NCBI RefSeq assembly: GCF_037975245.1
Contig: NC_092580.1
Coordinates: forward strand, 32,265,001-32,329,000
Length of the DNA stretch: 64,000 bases
Source of the DNA: Apostichopus japonicus
Lineage: Eukaryota > Echinodermata > Holothuroidea > Aspidochirotida > Stichopodidae
Direction of reading: 5' to 3'
A model generated the notes under the pieces. It searched no databases and was not told where the DNA came from. It was given only the letters and a program-made list of their open reading frames with translations. Both the position numbers and the translations under genes were made by a program. Of this stretch, positions 12,331 to 23,988 are shown one piece after another (within the stretch, counting starts at the first letter, position 1; the number at the start of each line of letters is the position of its first letter).

Positions 12331-13920
12331 AGGTATCCTATCATAATGGATCAATATGGCCTAAGGTCATTCATAAACAAACTTAGAAGCTCACATAAAA
12401 TGCACTTTTAATGTTGTCTAGTTTGACCTACTGTATACTCTGGCAATTCCCTTGTTGATGTCCCCACATACACTAGTTACATAAATCTGCTAAATATATG
12501 ACGTTGACTGGTAGGCCTAAAGGTCCTCAGAAAAGTCTGTCATGGCTTTACGGAATTTTAATGATGTCATTGTACCCTGCTTGACTAGTTTATGTGACAG
12601 CTAATGTTGTGGTGATAACACACTGGTTATTAGAGACCAAAAATCAAGGAGCAGCAAAAGTATGTGCTACAGTAGTACTCATGCATACCAATGTAATTAC
12701 TTGCATTAAAAACTTAAAGGACTACTTGCTAAACTAGAAATATATATTTGATGTATTCTCTCTTGCTCTCTCTTTGAAGAGGGGAGGAGGGGACATGGTA
12801 GGGTCTGCTATACCAGCTTATGTTACTATACATGCTTTTCCAGTAATTTCTTGTATAAAATATTTACCGTTAAGAAGCAAAAATACCATCTGAATCAAAT
12901 GCCTTAACAATCAAAATTTTTCTGAATCCAGCTTGCACGATTAGGTGAAGACTATCAGTAAATTACATCGTCAATGAACGATGTGAGAATTTAAACGAAA
13001 TGTTCTTGAAGTTAGTGAACTAGCAATATTACTGTGATGAAGGAAACCAGTAGACCATTAAGGTATCAGCCCTTACCAAAGTACAACCTGAAATGTATGG
13101 ACACCACTGGTTTCTTAAAATCCTGTGTTCTGGACCTCTGGTGGGGGATCATTGGCTTTTTCTGACACTGGATCTGGGATAAATAATTGAAGAATGCAAA
13201 CATGATTTTTCTTCTACTGAGTACATGGCATTCTCTTTGTTGGGATTTGGGAGGATGACTTGGAGAAGGGGGTTGGGGTGGGGGGGGGCAGGGGGAGGAG
13301 GAGATTATCTCCTACCATCCCACTTATTAAGAAGGTATCGTGTGAAGCCTAGAACACAAGGATCATAGAAATTGACTGGTTTACTTCAAGCATTGGAGTC
13401 AATATCCATGCCAATATGGAAATGTAAAAACCAATCCAAAAATGGAGTACATATATGTCCTTGATTTTTTATCACAAAACTTGAATCGTTGTAACCTTAA
13501 TGATGAATAGAAGTCATGACATAACCACCATTGCTGTCTTCTGTCACATGTGTATGGACATCCAATCAAATTTGATGACTGTCACCACATGATTGAACAT
13601 TCATGTCCCATCCAAAGAAACTTATTAGTGAACATCCATTCTAAATTGCTGTTAATTTGTCTTGTTAAGGTAAAACAAATCAACTATTGTATCAAACTTT
13701 AAATAAAGTTCTCTTCATCTCTCTGTTAAACATTGAGGTAGTCTTTATTACTGGCAACAACAAGAAGCTACAATTTATTGAGATGTCAATTAACCTGGTG
13801 ACCTACATACATAGATCTGTATCGTGTAGTATGTCGTGGTCTGTCTTCCTCGGCCCACGACTAACTCCTTAAACTCCAACTGGAATGGAATGCAGATGAA
13901 GAGATTATTTACGTTGTATA
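12331..13920. other. Upstream region of the TRABD-like gene
   Basis: No coding exon recognised. A G-rich run at about 13265-13305 could form a quadruplex. The promoter and non-coding first exon may lie here or further upstream. Confidence 0.35.
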
Positions 13921-13975
13921 TCTTCTTGTTTATCTTATCGTAGACGGCTTAAATGGTGGTTTGAATTTATCATCG
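13921..13975 (+). promoter_or_regulatory. Probable 3' splice acceptor and 5' UTR before the TRABD-like start codon
   Basis: A T-rich tract runs into TAG at 13941-13943, a good acceptor, so a non-coding exon probably lies upstream. The leader 13944-13975 holds a four-codon upstream ORF (ATG 13953, stop at 13962-13964) out of frame with the main start. The upstream exon and promoter were not located. Confidence 0.5.
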
Positions 13976-14644
13976 ATGGCACAAGATACACAAGGAGGTC
14001 TGGGTTACAATGAAGAGAAACTAGACGGTAGCGAAGGGGAGGACGGAGGGAGGGAAGGCAGCTACGAGATGAAGAGCGACAGAGACAGCGAGTGCGACAG
14101 CCTCAGCGACGAAGGCAGTTATTCTCCGAGGAAGGCCGAGGTCGAGATGAACGAGTCCGTGACTCTGGAGCAAGGAAATTTCAGAAAGTTGGAACCGAAC
14201 GATAGGTTGGGTAACGGTGAAAGATTGCACCTGGAGGACGAAGACGAGATTGATGTCGGCTTAGAGGAGGAAGGGGAGAGATTCCTCGCCGGTGACGAGA
14301 ACCCACCCCGGGTCGAAAACGGGGGCGTGGTGATAGCGGATAACGAACTGGGAGACGACAGCGCCAGCGAGATCGGCAGCTATCACGTCAACTCGGACAA
14401 AGAGAGCGTGAAAACGGAGTCCAGTCACGAGAGTGACGCAGAGTACGACCTGGACTCAAACGAATCCTCGGGCGAGGAGGATACGATGGACGAAGTAGAG
14501 TTGATAAGGATGAGAGAACTTAAACGTCAGGATAATCCTGAATTACCGGAAACTGTTTCAAAGTTAGTCACACCATCAGGAGCCCGGGTATATCTCATTG
14601 GAACAGCACATTTCAGTGAAAAAAGCCAGGAAGATGTTGCAAAG
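13976..14644 (+). CDS. TRABD: TRABD-like coding exon 1
   Basis: Starts at ATG 13976 (MAQDTQGG). The in-frame TTG at 13961 is not a likely start. It encodes the acidic N-terminal region and the first TraB motif, GTAHFS, ending DVAK with donor GTATTT in phase 0. Two similar motifs of the form GSY..SD..S (near residues 29 and 132) suggest an internal duplication in the acidic tail. It is more GC-rich than the surrounding DNA. Confidence 0.9.
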
Positions 14645-17600
14645 GTATTTATATCTCTCTCATTGCTTTTATTGATTTCTGTGATAAAATGCAGGTCATT
14701 TTGAATTGTTATTTTTGAACGATTTTGTTAATTGGGTTAGATTTGTGCCATATCGTATGATTTCATTCTGCTTAAGGCTAGGGCAAGTAACCTCAGGTTG
14801 TTAGTGTCTGCAGTAGTTTTCCTGCAGTTATATTCTATGCTGCTTTTCTTTCTTGCCTCTCAAGTTGCTAGCAGTATATACCCATGTATAGTAAGTTGCT
14901 TGTACAAGGCACATATTTGAACCCGTGCCATGATGATACCAAAAAAGTTGAAGAAAAATAAGGAGCATCGTATACCTTTTGATATAAATGACCCAGTTAC
15001 ATTCTCCCAAAAGCCAAGACTTGTTCAAAAGGGACTGATAAATTTGATTGGGACACAAAACCTTTCATTGGTATGACTGTGATGTGTGTTTGCATGAAAA
15101 AAGGAAGAAATAAGAAAAAAAAACTATTTACTGTATGATACATCTCCCATAGTATCTAGAAAAGAGTTCTGTTAGTTTGAAACGTATTACGTGAATGCCC
15201 TTAATACATTACATCCCAAGAAGTAATGAAGAAGATGCGATTCAAAATAAAAAAAACTGTATTAATTTTTTTAAACCAAAACCGTTGAAAATATTAAGAT
15301 TGGCAAAAAAACAAATGCGTGTGAACGTTTGAAGCTTGTCAACTTCAACAAGGTTAAAACTCAAATACAGGGAATAATTTGATCCAGTATCGCATTGCGA
15401 AATGCTATACAAAATGGACAAATTGCTATGTAAAGATGTACAGTATAGTAAGACGGGGTAAAAAAAAAAAACCTTTCCTTAAAGTTTAACATAAAACTCG
15501 TTAGGTAGATGCTTAGGTAGATATTTTATCATTGTCAGTTGACAAGTGGGAATACCTTCCTAAATAGCCATAATAAAAATTTCAATCACAATGAGTAAAG
15601 GAGAAATTCCAGAAAAGGGGTGGTTTTTTTTTACCCCGGCTGTTAGTCATTTTTGGGGTAAAAAAAAACCCTGCTGGGGTAAAAAAAGTCCACACTGTTA
15701 AAACAACATACTACCAAAGAAAATGTGCAAAACCACCAGAAATATTTTCAGCACACTTTAGAAAAGCTTTATTTGGGCATTTTCAATCAAGTTCTGCATG
15801 AATTAACCTATTGCCAAACGATAAACTCCGGGAAACAAACCCCACCTTCCGAGACTATAGCAAGATTCTATCAAGACTGTTTATTACCCCCTAAAACATT
15901 ATTGACCATGTTTTATGAGTTTTATTCTATATATTAGTATCACATCCAGCTGTGGGGTTGGGACTTAGGGTAGAGAATATTTTAGGACTCTAAAAATAAC
16001 AAGATAACCATATACAGCAGACATATATTGTGTTAGGCTATAACACTAGGCTAACATAGAAATAACTTAGGTTAAGAACAGGCAACAGTTAGTTATAAAA
16101 AGGTAAATTATTATATTGGTAGAAATTAGAGGAGCATAGATGTACTCTCTGTGTCAATCATATAGCAATTCTAACATTCTGTGATAAATATAAACCATTT
16201 TGGGAGGAAATTAGGACTGGTCTTTTTTTACCCCAAACGGACACTAAACCCTGGGGTAAAAAAAACCCACGTCATTCGAGAAATCTGGCAGATCGTGCGG
16301 GTAATTACATTACTGATTCATGTAGGTACACCTCTTGTTATCATAACCAAGAAACAAAAACCTCTATATCAGTTCTAATATTTTTGCAGGATAAAGTTAA
16401 AGGACAGTGTTCAGAACTTAAATATTTGCTATTTTTAGAGTATGGGAAAAATCGGCGCTAAAAGTATTGGTCCGCCGATGGAAAAGAATAGTAACAATCA
16501 ATAAAGTATGTCAGAATTGACTTGGGCACCATGGTTTTCACATACACCATACAAAAATGTGTTTCTATTTCTCACGACTTGTAGTTGGGGGGTGGTTTTT
16601 TTTTACCCCAACTACCCTGTGGTTTTTTTTTACCCCGTTTTACTATATAGTGCATTTTTTTCTGTACACAGAAACCATAGTAAGAGTCTGTACACAGAGT
16701 TTCTGTACACAGAAACCATAGTAAGAGTCATAGTTCAAAGTTTTCAATACTGCTACACAAAATTTGAACGCTAAATTATTCGGTGAACGTTCATACATAG
16801 AGTACGTGTTAGACCATACAAAGCCTGTATTCTAAGTAATTAATGACATTCAATTGATCGATGTACCACTGAAGTCAGTTCATGACAGTGTACATGCAGA
16901 AACAGTATCTTTATGCTCTTTCATTTATAAGTATACTTATAAAGCAAACAAAGTGTTAACAGAAGACTGTAGAGAATAACCATCATTTTTCTATGTTTGA
17001 ATTCAAGCTATAAAAGTTATTTGAAAGAAGTACTGTATTTGTAGTCATTGCTGGTACTAATGATCTGAGCACTAGTTAATTCTCATTTTGAATCAAGGGA
17101 GAATACTCTCTAGATATACCTACATATAGTTGTTGCAATGGTATAAAATGGAGAGTGAATCCAAGGAGACTATTAAGCTTCCCTGGTTAACATTGATAAG
17201 CTACATTAAGTACTGATCATTCCCATGTCTGCATACATTTATTGCATTTTTCTCACGTTGTTGAACAACCTTTTAGGACCCCGTCCTTGCTCTGTTTACG
17301 ATCCTGTTTACGATTCATAACTGTTTTATTCTTGCCTTCCATAGATAATCCAATCAGTGCAACCTGATGTAGTAGTATTAGAATTATGTAAGAGCAGACT
17401 GAGTATACTAAGTTTAGACGAGGAGACCCTCCTACGAGAAGCCCAGAATCTCAATACCGCAAAGCTGAGACAATCAATACAACAGGTACAGTAGGATGAA
17501 CATCACCATATCTACTCTAAAACAGTGCACACATCAGCTGGTCGCAAACAACTGCTGTACTGCACATTTGTCCTGTAGACTTTATCTAAACGCTGACTTG

Positions 17601-20600
17601 TGTCACCTCCAGGAGATCTTAAAATTTATTTATTAAGCTTGATTAAATTTCAAGTCATGTTTTCGGATTAGGTAGATGGGAAAGTGCATGTGTTGGTTGG
17701 AGACAGGTAAGTATTTTGGATCGTAAGTATCCAACCCAGTAAGTGTTGGAGGAACTAGAGAAATCTACCATTTTTACACCGAGTTCCCGAGGGGAATTTT
17801 AGCAGGTGTTCCATTTGTTTAACTTTTGGATTTAATATATAAGTGTTTTCAGAAATTCGAGGACAATTTGTTCTTTTAATATGCAACATGAGGAAGATAA
17901 TAGATATGAATATTTATGACTTAAAAAGATGAAAATCTATTAAATTTAGAGTATCTTAAACTTCAAACACAAACCGATTATCAGTCCTCCCATCAATGAC
18001 CTCCTAGTGTTTTACACAGTTGTAAGGAATTCTTTCATCGTTACTATACCTCTCCTGTTGCATGTAGCTTCACCATCATAAAAAAAACCCATTTTCATGG
18101 CTTGAAATAAATCTAGTGTTGTACTACTTTTGGAATGTATTATTCTTGTTGATGTTACAGTGTGTCCTAGTTACCTACTGTACATCATTCTAATGAGAAA
18201 GCAGCACATTACTTGTACAGTACAGTAGCTACCCTGTACATATACAAATGCTAAAAAGAAACTGAAATGTAAAGATTGATAGAGCTTGACAGTTGGTGCA
18301 ATTCATTTTAAGCTTCAGGTAACATATGGTATGCCATGTATGCAATGTATCCCATACGGTCTGAAATCATTCTCCACAGAGTGGTGTAATTGGAGGTGTC
18401 ATGCAGCTATTATTACTCTCCATGTCAGCTCATCTCACCAAAGAACTAGGTATGGCCCCAGGAGGGGAATTCAGAAGAGCTTTCAAAGAGGTAGGTTAAA
18501 CAGACCAAGGTGCATTGGGAATTCTACGACTATTTTTTTTTTTTCAAAGATCTTCCTTTAAAAACCTTGATATCCAACTCATCAGGATATTAAACCAAGT
18601 GGAAGTGATTTTGAAAAAATTTGTTTTACTTAATTTTTCCGACATTCACAGCACAGCACACACCACAGAGCATTTAAGGGGCTCAATTAAATTAGTTGAA
18701 AAGTGAAAAAGTTGAAATTGCATTATTAAATGCTGGCATTTCGTCTATACACTCATTCTACTTGATTTCCGACATTCACAGTGTATGCCTAGCCTATTAC
18801 ATTTTCAAAGAAGCTTTGCGTTGGAGTTGTATCCCGTACAGCAGTGTGCAATGCACGCCATTCAGACATGCATGTATGGTAACTAGTCTACAGCCAAAGT
18901 TCTCACTTCGCAATTTGACAGTCATTTTGTTGATGTATATTAGTTACAAGTTTAATAATCATATGATTCATTTTTGTACACGTTATAAGCCTATCACTAT
19001 ATGCTTTCCTTGCGCAAAAGCCAAGCTTGTCAGGGGTCATTATAACTATTGTGTGTTCCTATAGAGGTATTTTAAAGTGCATGTTTTCATGGAGGACAGT
19101 AGCCCTAGATGCAAGTTTTACAGAGCAAACCCAAACATCTTTCAGATGTTGCATTCCGTGGACACAAGTTTTACAGAGCGGGCACAAACATCTTTCAGAT
19201 GTTGCGTCCCATGGATGCAAGTTTTAAATCTAACAACAATACTGATTTTACAGTAGTACATCTAAGTGACTTGTTGATATGAAAAAGCAAAAGTGGTTTT
19301 GAGGTTCTTTGCGATGGGTACATCATTTAGCCTTTAGGATTATTGGACAGGTATCGGCAATTCATGCATGCATACCAGGGAAAATTTTGAACGGCTGTCC
19401 GTTGTTGCGAGATGATCTAATTTACTTTGTGCTTCGCGTACCTGTCTCCTCACAACCTCAGCCCTCTCACTGAGATGACCAAAATCGGTTTGAAATGACC
19501 AAAATCAGTTTTGGAAGTGTTTGCATCAAATTCAGATTGCATTGTAAGTAAATATTCCCCCCCCCCCTTCCTCCAAAAAGATGATTAATGGGCTATACTG
19601 AAATAAAACAAGAATAATGGTAGGCATATGATCCATCTGAAGGGGAGATTTACTGACCCAATGCTGGTATTCTAATTTCACCAAACATAAACATCTCTCC
19701 TACAGTGTACATATAGGTCATACATTGTTTTAAGCCACACTGTAAACACTGGAGAAAGTAGAGATTGTAATTATTAAATTATATTACCCTTAATACATTG
19801 TAATAATTTTGAACATTCGCAACCGTTTTTTACCCCCCCCCCCTTCTCTTTTTGTACATCACAGGCTCAAACTATACCTGGCTGCAGGGTTCACCTTGGT
19901 GACAGGCCGATCCAAATAACCCTTAAACGTGCAATGAGTTCCCTCTCAATATGGCAGAAGCTGAGATTAGCCTGGTATTTACTGACCAGTAAAGAATCCA
20001 TCACGTAAGTCTAACTCATTTGGTTTAATTTTTGCCTCTGATTATTGGCTAGATTGGGGGCTTGAACCAGTGACCATAAGGTGCAAAGTCTTATGCTTAC
20101 TTACTGCACTCCTCTTTTTCACAATTCCTTTCGACTGGTTTGATCTCTAATCCGCACAGTCTACAATAAAAGATAGCTTTTGTTGCAATATGTGCCCTTG
20201 TCATTCCACTTCTGGGTCATACAGCTCCCCCACCCACCCCCTGTTGTTTATTCAGTTTTTACTATTCAAGTGTCCTACTCCTATTTGAGGAAACAAGTCA
20301 TGTGACAATTAAATCACCTGAACTATCCAGTCCCGGTTTGTGGCCGATCTCCACCCCCCCCTCCCCCCCGTCAAGATTGTTAGGGTGCTCTTCAGAAGCC
20401 TGACAGCCTTTAATCAGATTACAAAGATGTCAATCAAAGTGTCCTTATTATAAAGCCTTTTTGTCACTTTCCAAAGTTTTAATAATTGTGCGGTTTCCTT
20501 CCCTTTTTTGTTGTTTACAACAGAGCTGAAGATGTTGAGAAATATAAACAGAAAGATCTCTTGGAAGAAATGCTCGGTGAGATAACTGGGGAATTCCCAG

Positions 20601-23600
20601 GCTTAAGTAGCGTGTTTGTCACGGAGAGAGACCTGTTTCTCGCACAATCATTGAAGGGCTGCGCCCAGCCAGTACCCCGACCTGATAGTCTGACAGGTAA
20701 TTACTTTAGAGAATTAATTACTTTAGAGAATTTATGATAATAAATGATCATGAATATTCATGTTGCAAATGTATTTAACTTTGTACATTAGTTTCTTCTT
20801 TTATATACATAGATGAAGCATAATTTGTGTTTATAATTTGATCCACAAATCATATCGGATGATAGACACCTGTCAGGATACCTGGTCATAAATATACTTT
20901 TCTGGTGTTATTTAATCTTCTGTACCAGCGAGAACCAGCTATGACAAGCTGCCAGATACCTGGTCATACCAAAGAATATATTAATACTTTTCTGGTGTTA
21001 TTTATTCTTCTGTACCAGCAAGAACCAGATAAATTAACACTTTTCTGGTGTTATTTATTCTTCTGTACCAGCAAGAACCAGATAAATTAACACTTTTCTG
21101 GTGTTATTTATTCTTCTGTACCAGCGAGAACAAGCTGTGACAAGCTGCCAGAGTACTAAGTCAGGAGCAAGTTTGAACAATTATCATGTTAAAACAATGA
21201 AAAGACATATCTTAATGTATACAGTTCATCCCATCAACTATGTACATGAACTTCATGGATTCTTAGACTTTATGAAGATCAAACACAGATGCAGTATTGT
21301 TAAATTCCTACATGTTGATATTCCCAAAGTACAGTTGATAAATTAATGTAAGGTTGGTGAGAAAGTTTATAGCCCTATCCAGAGGTCACACAACTGTTGT
21401 TTGTTTGGATGTATGGCATACCTGAGCACAGCTGTTTTGACATTTTCTGTCTCCTAACCAGCGAATAGTTCACAGTTGCCCTCGCTAAAGAGTGATCAAT
21501 ATGTTGACATTTTGTTTTTGTTTTCTTGGCAATGTTGAGGCAGCCTATAATGTTTCCACTTGAGTTCAGAGTGTATCAACAGTTTTACAAGAATATAAAA
21601 TTGACAAATATTTGTTGCTTGGATGAGACTTTTATTTCAATGACAGCTAACTTTGTCTTAATCTTTAATACAAACAGCAGCCAGTTAGTTGGCTCTTTCT
21701 GTGGAAATTTAAAAATAACGATTTGTCATGTCTGTTAACCAGAGATATTCAAACAATAAATATGCTACTTTGTTAATGTTCTCATATTTCGGAGCATAGG
21801 ATAGAAATTTTAATTTTACATAATGTATTATAACTTTAAAATAAAAATAAAACTGTTAGCAAACTGCTTAACCACTAGAGAGCCTGTGTAAGAGAATGTG
21901 TAAAAAAAAAGTTGCCCTGACGTTTCGATTATAACTTTGAAAGACTTTGGGGAGATGGAATTCAAAAGCCAAAAATTAAGGAGACAAAATTTTCCACTGA
22001 TAATTTTCTGATTTTCTCTTTATACCCTAACAATATGTAAAAAAATCAACATGTTGGATTATATAAACAGGATTTAAACTGTCATAAAGGCTTGTCTAGT
22101 TCCATATGATCCTGGCAGCATTTGGACTTCGAGAAATTCAGGACTTGATTATCATATTCCGGAATATTTAAATTTAATTTGTATCCTCCTTTAAGTTACA
22201 TAGATGTGTTATTTATAGATGTGACACTTATTGGTTCATTGAGAACCGATCTATTAATAAACCATCTCCGTCACGGATAATCAGTTTAGTGCAGACGGCT
22301 GAGGTAATGATAACCAGAAATGGATATACATCAAGTTTTCGGTCTCGGCTTCTTTCCTCATGATGTTGAATATGACTGATACCTTGATGTCAAAGTCGTG
22401 TTCCTTACCGATATTGCTACGGTTCTCAAATTACCTCTGTCGTGGATGAGAATCAGCCACACAGGTCAAATTCTTTTGATGGTTGACGGAGAGTTTGACA
22501 TTTCTAACATAAAGTAAATTGGACGTTCCTTTAACTCCCTTTAGTAAGTAAGGGAATGATGCCTTTGTTTAGAGGAAACAACAAAACAACACAGATCATT
22601 TGATACAAAAACTGTCTGTTTTCTCTGTGTAGGTTGCTACCTCCCAATTGTGGTTGGTGTGGTCGGTATGGGTCATGTTCCGGGCATCATATCAAACTGG
22701 ACCAAGGAAGTTACCAGAGAAGAAATAGCAAATATCGTAAGGTAAGCACAACCCTCCCCATCTGCATCCCCTTCACCACATCCTTTCCCCAAAAGATCAC
22801 TTCTAAACTCAGATGTGAGACAAGGTTATAAAACATTGATTGGTTAACATCTGAACATTACGATGCATATGTTCACAGATATCTGTTGCCATGAGTGATT
22901 CTTCTGTTCTACTTGAATTGACATTCCAGTAGGCCTAGCAGTTCAGTGGGTGATAGTTGAAACTTTACAGCAAACAGTCAACAGGACCTAAGACAAACAT
23001 TATAAATAGATATAAATAAACCCAAGTTAAGACTGTTTGAAGCTTCCTTGAATCAAATGGAATTTAGGTAAGAAAGAATCTAAAGGTGAATAAGTCCTTA
23101 TTAGATCGTAGATAAACATGACGATAGTAATATGAAATAAGATCTGGCAGGATTAGTGAAGCACTTCATGATAGTTCTGTTCAAGAGTAAGAGACTTTCA
23201 AAATTCAGTTTCAATGCTGTTTGCATCCAGTGATTTGAATGTTTTGATTCAATGCCTTAACGGTGACAAAGCTATCTTGTTATTTTGATCTTCCTGGCTG
23301 CAAATTCAGACAAAGGATTCAAAATTGCCTTGGTTGGAGGAGCTGTTTGCTTGATTAAGAAATGATGGCGTAGTTGTGGTACTGGTTGTTTGTGTATGAA
23401 GTTGTACTGTTGTGAATGTGCAGTCATAAGGTTGGTTTAGTTTAGTTTAGCAAATCCCAAGGATTAGTAAGCGAACAGAAGCTTATTTGGAACCACATCT
23501 GTGTGGTGATTGTGGATGAACACTGGCTTTTATATACCGAGCCTTCTCTTTTTGATGAGTCTTCAGAGAGTTTATACATGTAATTGTCGCACCCATTCCT

Positions 23601-23988
23601 GTTCCCGGGACTGCTATTTAAAGTCCCCATCTGATGGACAAGAGTTTACCTTGGCATCTGACCACCTTCTCAAATACTGAGGGAGATGTAGGCACCCCCA
23701 TTCATCATCACTGAATTGCAGTCATAATGAATAAAGTTGTTACGATACCATTGAAAGAACCAAACCACAGTTTGGTTCTGTCCTTTGGTCCATACACCCT
23801 GTTGCGAATGTTACATACTCCAATGTGTTGTTATTAACCCTAAGCCGTTTGCATTGCAATCTTTCAGAGTGCCTCCACCCTCAAGATCATCTCGGTTGGT
23901 TAAACTAGGCGTACAAGGTTCTGTACTCAGTTTATTTATCTACGGCTGTGTGAGGTGCTACAGATGGTCCGGCATTAGTTTGTGGTGA
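13976..23988 (+). CDS. TRABD: TRABD-like TraB-domain protein, 7 coding exons (gene span)
   Basis: Joining 13976-14644, 17345-17485, 18380-18490, 19865-20004, 20524-20696, 22633-22741 and 23868-23988 gives 1464 nt, a 487-residue protein. All six introns are GT-AG and the phases agree. Residues 1 to about 180 are an acidic, serine-rich, probably disordered extension. The TraB domain follows, with GTAH at about 209-212, ELC at about 236-238, a KQKDLLEEM segment and GMGHVPG at about 423-429. The paired GxxH motifs and distant glutamate are the family signature shared with PrgY and the Tiki metalloproteases; the biochemical role of TRABD itself is not established. A hydrophobic stretch near residues 461-475 could anchor the C-terminus in a membrane. 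Compared with human TRABD (376 aa from memory), the N-terminal extension is longer and the tail after the hydrophobic stretch is shorter. The gene converges on the reelin gene. Family assignment is secure; function is inference. Confidence 0.92.
15444..16647. mobile_element. Inverted-repeat element in TRABD-like intron 1
   Basis: The left end TATAGTAAGACGGGGTAAAA and the inverted right end TATAGTAAAACGGGGTAAAA bracket 1.2 kb. Further GGGGTAAAAAAAACC motifs in both orientations sit at about 15620-15690, 16215-16270 and 16588-16610. The ends are TA-rich, so a TA target duplication is possible but not provable. Confidence 0.6.
17345..17485 (+). CDS. TRABD: TRABD-like coding exon 2
   Basis: 141 nt, phase 0 on both sides, acceptor ATAG, donor GTACAG. 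It encodes the QPDVVVLELC segment with the conserved TraB glutamate and the LREAQ helix. Confidence 0.9.
18380..18490 (+). CDS. TRABD: TRABD-like coding exon 3
   Basis: 111 nt, phase 0 on both sides, acceptor CCACAG, donor GTAGGT. It encodes GVMQLLLLSMSAHLTKELG and APGGEFRRAF, nearly the same as the vertebrate segment. Confidence 0.92.
19100..19225. repeat. 51-bp tandem repeat, about 2.4 copies
   Basis: Units contain CAAGTTTTACAGAGC and CAAACATCTTTCAGATGTTG. Lies in TRABD-like intron 3. Confidence 0.8.
19865..20004 (+). CDS. TRABD: TRABD-like coding exon 4
   Basis: 140 nt, ends in phase 2, donor GTAAGT. It encodes VHLGDRPIQITLKRA and IWQKLRLAW, a strongly conserved TRABD core. The intron just upstream contains C-runs near 19556 and 19834. 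Confidence 0.92.
20524..20696 (+). CDS. TRABD: TRABD-like coding exon 5
   Basis: 173 nt. The acceptor is set by frame: the alternative AG two bases on gives an immediate stop. It encodes AEDVEKYKQKDLLEEML and GEFPGL..VFVTERDLFL. Donor GTAATT, phase 1. Confidence 0.9.
20890..21165. repeat. 54-bp tandem repeat, about 4 copies
   Basis: Units contain ACTTTTCTGGTGTTATTTAT and TCTTCTGTACCAGC.AGAACC. The outer copies also carry GACAAGCTGCCAGA. Lies in TRABD-like intron 5. Confidence 0.85.
21166..23867. other. TRABD-like introns 5 and 6, no other feature
   Basis: Apart from exon 6 (22633-22741), only short frames and no recognisable element. Confidence 0.4.
22633..22741 (+). CDS. TRABD: TRABD-like coding exon 6
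   Basis: 109 nt. Encodes YLPIVVGVVGMGHVPGI with the second GxxH motif of the TraB fold, then NWTKEVTREEIANIV. Donor GTAAGC, phase 2. Confidence 0.92.
23868..23988 (+). CDS. TRABD: TRABD-like coding exon 7 and stop
   Basis: 121 nt from acceptor TTTCAG to TGA at 23986-23988. Encodes VPPPSRSSRLVKLGVQGS and a hydrophobic segment, LSLFIYGCV. It stops about 35 residues earlier than I recall for the vertebrate protein. The tail may be naturally short, or an alternative last exon may exist. Confidence 0.85.

Larger units (their letters stand above)
16648..19864. other. TRABD-like introns, non-coding parts
   Basis: Outside exons 2 and 3, this holds a dispersed repeat at about 18590-19040 related to 290-620 and a 51-bp tandem repeat at 19100-19225. 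Nothing else was recognised. Confidence 0.4.

Noticed and set aside
13265-13305. G-quadruplex-like runs (also at 24607-24632, 26972-26998, 32164-32176)
   Set aside because: Such G-runs are scattered throughout the window, partly in transposons, with no positional link to a promoter.
13961-13975. Upstream TTG start for the TRABD-like protein
   Set aside because: Non-ATG and next to a splice acceptor; ATG 13976 is the better start.
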